From NCBI GenBank assembly GCA_022495995.1, contig JAFEMH010000077.1, positions 496,001 to 560,000 of the forward strand: 64,000 bases of DNA, read 5' to 3'. A program made the position numbers and the translations under genes. Shown here in pieces: positions 58,056 through 64,000 of the stretch (positions within the stretch are counted from its first letter, which is position 1; the number at the start of each line of letters is the position of its first letter). The stretch is from Adenophora triphylla var. japonica. Lineage: Eukaryota > Streptophyta > Magnoliopsida > Asterales > Campanulaceae. The notes beneath the pieces are model-generated. The model worked only from the letters and a program-made list of their open reading frames with translations. It was not told where the DNA came from and did no database searches.

Positions 58056-58566
58056 ATACATTACAATAACTCTGGAGCATCAAAATTATTGTTGCTGCCG
58101 TTTTCGCTAATATAAGTTTAGGACTTCACACTGTCCATATGTCACACCCATGCATGTCCAAGTTTAAATTCAGTTTACTCTTATGGGTGAACCTTCAAAT
58201 GTAAGATCAGATTGTGTGTAAGTTCATGGTGAATGCAATTCTTATTATTGTTACTTTTAAGAGATTTCTGAATCTTCTCTTTCGTTAATCTATGTTTGGG
58301 AGCATATAGCATGACATTGATACCTTGAGATATTATTGTTTGGCTCTCATTCTCTCCTTCCTCCCTCCTTCTTTGATTGAAAATTTTGGAAGTTTAATTA
58401 TTTTAACCCAACAATTTTGGAAATGGGACGATCTTTTCTGTACAATAAAAAATGGCAAAGGTGAAACTTATGTAAGTGCAGTTTGAGCTACAAAAGCGCA
58501 TTCATTTCGTTTTTTGGATATTTACCTAACATATTATTTTCGTTTATTTAAATGAAATCACAGATT

Positions 58567-59095
58567 ATGTCGACAAGTTGATTGATTGGTATTAAATCAA
58601 TTGATAAGAACGCTAGGTTTTGTAACATTAACGCTCGTATTTTACATAAATGGGAGCAGACAAATCGCTACGAAAAAACGTCAGATGAGATGATATTAGT
58701 TGATGAAGAGGTAATAATTTTTATTAATTTACTTCCTTATCTTGCATAATTTTTATTCAAGCTTTTATTTATTTAATTTGATCATCATATTGAATCTTTA
58801 ATACTATTTTTTTATTTTGTTTAGGGTTTTAAAATTCAGGCTACCATCTTGAACAGCTTGCCATCTAATTTGAAGATTAAGTTTGAAATTGGGAAAGTTT
58901 TAAATGTCGAAAAATTTGGGGTTGAAGAAAATATTCAATCAACTCAAAAGGCAAAAATTAATCACAAATGAAAACTAACTATGAGTTTGAGGACTAAGGT
59001 AGAAGATGCCGATACGTCTGTCCAAATTTCAGAAAATAGTTTAATGTTCACATCTTTTCAATCAATTGGGTGTTTAAATGAAGAGTTCATAGTGG
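58567..59095 (+). pseudogene. RPA70-like OB-fold (DUF223-type) fragment
   Basis: Exon A (to 58710) reads NARILHKWEQTNRYEK and then DEMILVDEE. A GT-AG intron (58711-58824) follows, then exon B, GFKIQATILNSLP, FEIGKVLNVEKFGV, and after a TGA at about 58969, LTMSLRTKVEDADTSVQISE. This is the N-terminal OB fold of plant RPA1-like proteins, single-stranded-DNA binders often carried by plant Helitrons. The ATG at 58567 is followed by a stop after three codons, so there are two stops in all. Confidence 0.75.
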
Positions 59096-59509
59096 GTGAG
59101 AACTATGCCTCATGTATCTTTTTTTTTTCTTTTAATAATAAATGAATTATATTGTGATTTGTATCATTTTAGCTATATACAACATTATGCTTTTGTGTAA
59201 GCTATTTTAGCTATATACAACATTAGGCTTTTGTGTTTTGACAAAAGTTAGTATTCTTTTTAACATTCATTTTGGGACGGAGGGAGTATTACTTATTTCT
59301 TTATAGCCATTTTTACATATACTTCATCAAACTCATAATGCTTCAAAAGATCTATATACCTTCTTCTCTGATAATTTATTGGGATTTGTATCCTATTTAG
59401 ACAGTTTTTTACCATGACGTAAGCTATTTTAGCTATATACATCATTAGGCTTTTGTGTTATTCAAGCACTAGAAGTTTCAGAGTAAATAAAGGGAATGTT
59501 ATGGCCTAC

Positions 59510-59860
59510 CGCAGGCAATCCTTCCACCAGCATATCCAGTGCTTTTGCTGATTTCATGGCCTCCTGAAGAAGAAGTGAATATTATTAAGAAACTTAAGTA
59601 CTATTGAGCAAAATAAGGAAATCATATTCTGAAATACTCATTCGATTGCAAAAAGAAAATTTATGTGATTGCTTTCGAATCTGTTGATCGGCTAACTGAA
59701 ACTATCATCACTAATTAGCAAAAATGCTCCCAAAACAACAATTGAATTTGAATCAAGGTAGACGAAAATGAAATTGATTTTATCATGAAGAAGATGAAAC
59801 TCACCCTTTCTAAGGTCATCAGGATCAGCATGGACAACTAAATTCATGATCCTATTTAAC
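59510..59860 (-). pseudogene. Captured host exons, gene not recognised
   Basis: On the minus strand, IMNLVVHADPDDLRK ends at a good donor (gtgagt, boundary 59804/59805). An intron of about 240 bases follows and ends ttcttcttcag. An exact 54-base exon (59563-59510), EAMKSAKALDMLVEGLPA, comes next, then gtaggc. Open frame, acceptor, donor and phase all agree, which chance would rarely give. I do not know the parent gene. Confidence 0.5.
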
Positions 59861-60066
59861 ATTTTTATTTTTTTGTGGATTTATGAAATCACAAAATTTG
59901 ATCTCAAAATTGTTTTACCAAAGAATAGATGGAACTTCTCATTGTTAAGCTATAACTTGAGAACTCATTATGCATTATGTTTATGCATTTGAATGCGTAC
60001 TTGATTTGCTAAACAATGTTACGCTCTCATAGCAAATAAAGTTTATGCATAAAATAATGGAAAATA

Positions 60067-60155
60067 CTCCATCCGTCCCAGAATGGATGTCCAAAAAAAA
60101 TTCAAATTTGCTCTTGATCAAGAGCAAATTTCAAAACTTTTTGGACATTCATTTC
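60067..60155. mobile_element. Hairpin Stowaway MITE, right end worn
   Basis: ctccatccgtcccagaatgg leads into the same palindrome centre as 40523-40619 (ttgctcttgatcaagagcaa). The terminal gggacgg is lost on the right. Confidence 0.7.
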
Positions 60156-60679
60156 AAATATGCTCTTGACTAAGAATAATTTGATAATTGAATTGTTATC
60201 CTACTGTAAATTGATTAATATTTGACTCATTTAATTAATGGCTATATAATTGACAGACAAAATATCCTACCAAACTATTGTTTGTCAAAGATAATTTTGT
60301 GAGCAAGTTTGTGTAAATTTTATAAGCTCAAATCATTACGCAAGTTTGTGTAAATTATATATTATCCATCTCTTAAAAAATCGGCGATCAAGTGTACACA
60401 CATTTTTATTTTTATAATAAAATTAGATTTTTGTGACAAAAATATGTTTGGCCATTCCAACACATAAAGGCTTAATGGAGTTAGTCTGAATGTAGTAACA
60501 TAATTTTCTGTGTGTACAGGATACTCCCTATGTCCCAAAATGATCGTCTCACTTTTTTATTGTTGAACATAAACCTAACATATTGTTTTCGTTTATTTAA
60601 ATGAAATTACAGATTATAGCAATAAGTAATAATAAGCCTTAACATGCCCGTCAAATCTCAACGGATTACTCACTAGTTA

Positions 60680-61409
60680 TATTTAAATACACATACATAT
60701 ATATATAATTCTATCATATAAACTAAAGTTTAAAGTTTAAACTTCTCTCTATTCTTCGTCTTTTCCTTTGAAATAAAGATGATAATTCTTATCATTTTGA
60801 TTTGAATTGCTTGTAAAATCCAAAATTTCACATTTATTAATTGTCATAGTACAATTAATAAATGTGAAATTAGAGAATTTAGTTTTTAGATTTTCTATTT
60901 ATTCCTTCAAATCTTGTTATAATTAGGAAATATGTGTACTTTTCTAGTTTATAGTTTGGTTTTCCGTAGTTTATTGAGGGATTATGATTTTCCTCCTTTG
61001 TTTGTTGAACTCTTATTATCCCTCTCATTTGTTAAGGGCTTATGATTTTCCTCATTTGATAAGGGCTTTGTTTTTATCTTTGTTGTCTAATCTCAATCTT
61101 CTACACGATGAAGATGATAAATTAATTGTCGATTTGATTACTTTTTCTCCGAAAAACAATGCATCAAATTTATGTTTTGAATGAAGGTTTTCAACTGATA
61201 TTTCGATCATCTTCGGGCTGCAGAATCATATATCATCCATTTGGAAGCATCGCAAAAGTGTGTTCACGTATAATTTTGGCGATGGTCGATATCTCTTTTT
61301 GTTAATCCATTCGGTCGTTCGTGAATAGCTGACTTATTAACATTTGCTCTGTTATTAAAATGTTTTTGTTTGTAAAAAAAAAAAAAACTTTCAAATGATG
61401 ATTTTTCTT
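60680..61409. other. Spacer, no gene seen
   Basis: AT-rich. It has a short inverted repeat, catttattaattgt/acaattaataaatg, at 60831-60866. A 66-codon frame at 60984-61184 lacks recognisable motifs. Confidence 0.4.
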
Positions 61410-61990
61410 TGGGCAAATTGCAATTTGTTTACCTATGTTCGTGTCACTATTGCAATTTGATTTTCAACATTGAAAAAGTTACAATCTTATTCCTAACATT
61501 AACATTTTGTTGTTAATTGGTGTAAAAATTAACGAAATGTTAATTTTTTTTGACAAAATCCAAATCATACGCCGTACACTTGAATTTTTAAAAGTTATAA
61601 TGATCATTTCATGTTCATTTTAACCCCAACACCATCGACCACTACCACTATTAGCACCATAGTCACCACCACTCACCAATTTACGTGTTTTTTTAATTAA
61701 TTTATATTTTTGAATAATTTTTTTTCATTAACCAAATGTTATAAAGCTACATCATTTTGATTTTAAAGAGTAAATTATTCATTTTTCCATGCGAAATGAT
61801 TAGAATGCCTATTAAAAAGTTATTTACATAGCATATGACTTTAATTGCATCAAAAAATTAACAATATGTTAATTTTTATACCAATTCGCAATAAAATGTC
61901 AATGTTAGGAATCGACTTGCAACTTTTTAAATGTTGAAAATCAAATTACAAAACTGATACAAACATAGGTAATCAAATTGCAATTTGCCC
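61410..61990. mobile_element. Mutator-like MITE (581 bp)
   Basis: The inverted ends gggcaaattgcaatttg and caaattgcaatttgccc pair, and similarity continues inward for over 100 bases (cctatgtt/aacatagg, aacattgaaaaagtt/aactttttaaatgtt). The exact 9-base duplication tttttcttt flanks it (61401-61409 and 61991-61999), as Mutator-type insertion leaves. The interior has no gene. Confidence 0.93.
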
Positions 61991-62020
61991 TTTTTCTTTT
62001 GAATAGATGAAATATATATA

Positions 62021-62963
62021 CTCCCTTCGTCCCACTATAAAAAAAAAAAAATTAGTTCTGCACAAAAATTAAGTAAAGTGTATAATTGAGCAAGTGTTAT
62101 AAGTATGAAAAGTGATTTAGGAAGAAAAAGAGAAGTAGAGAATGATAAATGAATACTCCTATATAATTTGAGTATGACAAGTTTGTACTATGAATAAATA
62201 AGTATTAAAAACTTTTATTTTTAGGTTTGTGATTTTTTTTGTAAGTGGATACCAGAATTAGGGGTGTGCAAGAAAACCCGAAACACCGAAAAAATTGTGC
62301 CGAATCGAAAAAATTGAGCCGAAATTACCGAATAACCGACTAAAACCAAAATGTGCGATTTCTTTTTAAGTAAAAACCGAGCTTTTCGGTACGGTACAGT
62401 TTTTCTATTTGGCTACCGATATGAAAAATCGAACCGTACCGATTATACTAAAACAATGTTGTTTTACTAGTATTTTTGGAAGTTTATATACTAATTTATA
62501 TGCATTTCACATTTAATCACATATTTCACTTACTTATCTAGTTATGCACACTAAAATAAAATATTCATTACTTGATAAAGTGATTAATTAATAAATCATT
62601 AATTCGTTAACATGTTTTTATATATCTTTATTTCTCAACTCTGTATAAGTTCATGATTTTGCTTATTTTTTTTTTTTTATTAATAGGCAATGTTGGAAAA
62701 GCATAAAAAAAGATGAAAAAGTATAACAATGGTAACGCCGTTAAAAATCGAAAAAAAAAATCGAATCGATTTGCAACCGAAACCGAAAATCGAAACACCA
62801 AATCGAATGAAAACCGAACTCAAACGGTTTTGATATTCAATAAACGGAAAGTATTCGATACGGTATCGATTTTATCTCAAAATCGAACCGAACCGAATTG
62901 AACCGTACCGTGCACACCCCTAACCGGAATGGATTTTTTTGTGACTTTTGTAATGGGGCGGAG
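62021..62963. mobile_element. Stowaway-type MITE interrupted by an hAT-like element
   Basis: The outer ends ctcccttcgtcccac and taatggggcggag lie between TA dinucleotides (62019-62020, 62964-62965). The 664-base insertion at 62259-62922 splits it; without it, the MITE is about 270 bases. Confidence 0.75.
62259..62922. mobile_element. hAT-like non-autonomous element
   Basis: The TIRs are taggggtgtgca and tgcacacccccta-type (tgcacacccccta read as tgcacacccc-ta). The flanks accagaat and accggaat form an 8-base duplication with one difference. The interior is rich in aaccgaa and ttcggt phrases and has a 62-codon frame without known motifs. Confidence 0.82.
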
Positions 62964-63116
62964 TATATAGCAATTTAATTTATGAATCCCTAATCTTTTG
63001 TACATTTTCAATTCACCTCCCTAACTTTATACCGAGTTGGTCTTCGGATCGATACCCGGATTCTTGATTGCCAGGAGTCATTAGATGATTCAACATAGGA
63101 AATCGTACCAATATTT

Positions 63117-63311
63117 TTGACGGACGGAGAATGTTCTAGTGGCGTCTATGGAGGGTATGCTTTGCTTCCTTCCTTCAGCTCTTTAATCAAAATCTTTCAT
63201 TCATTGTCAAATGTCAAGGGGAAAGAACCAAAATTAGACCCTAAAAAGGCAGATGCTTTACGTGAAATGTCTCGTGAACTCCCATCAAAATTTGATTTCT
63301 CCTTGGTGTAA
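63117..63311 (+). CDS. Unrecognised 64-codon ORF
   Basis: The frame has a charged C-terminal half, KGKEPKLDPKKADALREMS, and could be a terminal exon or a pseudogene piece. There is no known domain, and neighbouring frames are closed. It may be chance. Confidence 0.2.
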   Translation: MTDGECSSGVYGGYALLPSFSSLIKIFHSLSNVKGKEPKLDPKKADALREMSRELPSKFDFSLV

Positions 63312-63451
63312 ATCATCAGAGAAAATTATGGGTTCAATTTAAGGTGAAGGTTTTTCCATTTCCGGTTAAAATCCCCAGACATTGTTCTATAATAAGCCTT
63401 CTTGATCAGAGAGGAGAGGGAGGGAGAAAAATTGATTGTGTGTGCTGTGGA

Positions 63452-63531
63452 AGATGTTTGCATCTTGGGGTCTTCTTCCAAAATTAGAGCTTGGATCTTT
63501 AGCACCATATTCAACTAAACCCTCCTCATTG
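63452..63531 (+). CDS. Possible first exon of a gene continuing past the window
   Basis: An ATG after a purine-rich likely leader (63405-63450) opens MFASWGLLPKLELGSLAPYS, then a Ser/Thr/Lys stretch. It meets a donor-like ttg/gtaatt at 63531/63532. The composition would suit a transit peptide. Nothing in 63532-64000 confirms a next exon; that stretch is AT-rich with a C run at 63662-63671. Confidence 0.25.
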
Positions 63532-64000
63532 GTAATTCAAGAATTTTTACTTTATTTTTTTTAATCATGTTTCTACATTCTGTCCACATTTCTTATAACA
63601 TTAGGGTTCTGGGTTCCTATTTTGACATTTATGTATTCTTTATGCAGTCAACTCTTATCAGCCCCCCCCCCCTCCCCTTAGTCTCAGCTAGATGAAATAT
63701 TTTTTTTTACCTTCAGGTTGGATGTATGCTTTATACTGTAATTAGTAAGTTGGGTATCCTTATAATGAGCATTAGAATGCATAACAAGCATTTTAAGAAG
63801 GGGAAATTTAGTTGTTTCATTCTAGTAACGAGTTGCAAGGCTTGTCTTTATATTTGTTTATGTTTTATTCGGTAATTGAGCGAATTGGGTATCAGTTGGG
63901 TGAAGTAGCGAAAGCCTATGTCAAATAACAAGGATTTCGAGTAGTGAAGCCCTGCCATATGAATGGCGGAAGAATTAAAATTCTTATGTTCAAGGTGAAT

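Larger units (their letters stand above)
57310..60676 (+). mobile_element. Probable Helitron (3.4 kb) with captured sequence
   Basis: The 5' end is TCTATATAATATATAAAAAG after an A. The 3' end is gcccgtcaaatctcaacgg, then attactcactag before a T, giving a weak hairpin (ccgt...acgg) and CTAG. The interior holds an RPA-like pseudogene and two exon-like pieces of a host gene on the other strand, both typical Helitron cargo. No Rep/helicase gene is present, so it is non-autonomous. The right end is the weaker evidence. Confidence 0.55.

Overview
This is plant nuclear DNA, most likely from a eudicot. The host genes have plant-type introns and are closest in content to eudicot proteins. The repeats are plant lineages: Ty3/gypsy chromovirus and Tat/Ogre-like elements, Ty1/copia, CACTA, Helitron, TRIM, tRNA-derived SINE, and many Stowaway-type MITEs with CTCCCTCCGTCCC ends. 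I cannot name the species. There are no bacterial operons or CRISPR arrays.

Layout. 1-10.1 kb is a block of broken LTR retrotransposons of the Tat/Ogre type. It has a plus-strand LTR end at the left edge, and a minus-strand gag, PBS and LTR at 3.5-8.65 kb. A second, distinct minus-strand element with a tRNA-Glu-type primer site lies at 8.65-10.1 kb. 10.3-24.7 kb is a nest: an old SINE-like sequence is split by a degraded copia element (10385-24582, TSD tcgcc). That copia is split in turn by a 7.9-kb CACTA transposon (11338-19224, TSD atc) and also holds a Stowaway MITE. 24781-25133 is a complete TRIM.

25.3-43.5 kb is a gene island with three intact-looking host genes: a PUB15-like U-box/ARM E3 ubiquitin ligase (minus), a B2-type mitotic cyclin (plus, 11 coding exons, with MSA-like promoter motifs) and the spliceosomal core protein SmD3 (minus, 5 exons, 4.2-kb first intron). 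Small elements (Helitrons, a SINE, Stowaway and hAT-like MITEs) fill their introns and spacers.

45.0-45.4 kb is a second TRIM. 45542-54499 is a young, complete Tekay/Del-like gypsy chromovirus (TSD taatg) whose gag-pol has one premature stop. 54.8-56.8 kb is an AT-rich tandem array. 57.3-60.7 kb is a probable Helitron with an RPA-like OB-fold pseudogene and captured host exons. 61.4-63.0 kb holds a Mutator-like MITE and a Stowaway interrupted by an hAT-like element. The last kilobase may start another gene.

The host genes are not functionally linked by position. I found no new multi-gene system. The most unusual signals are in the mobile DNA: a copia whose primer-site region is complementary to its own LTR, a long hairpin inside the CACTA element, and a two-module Gag.
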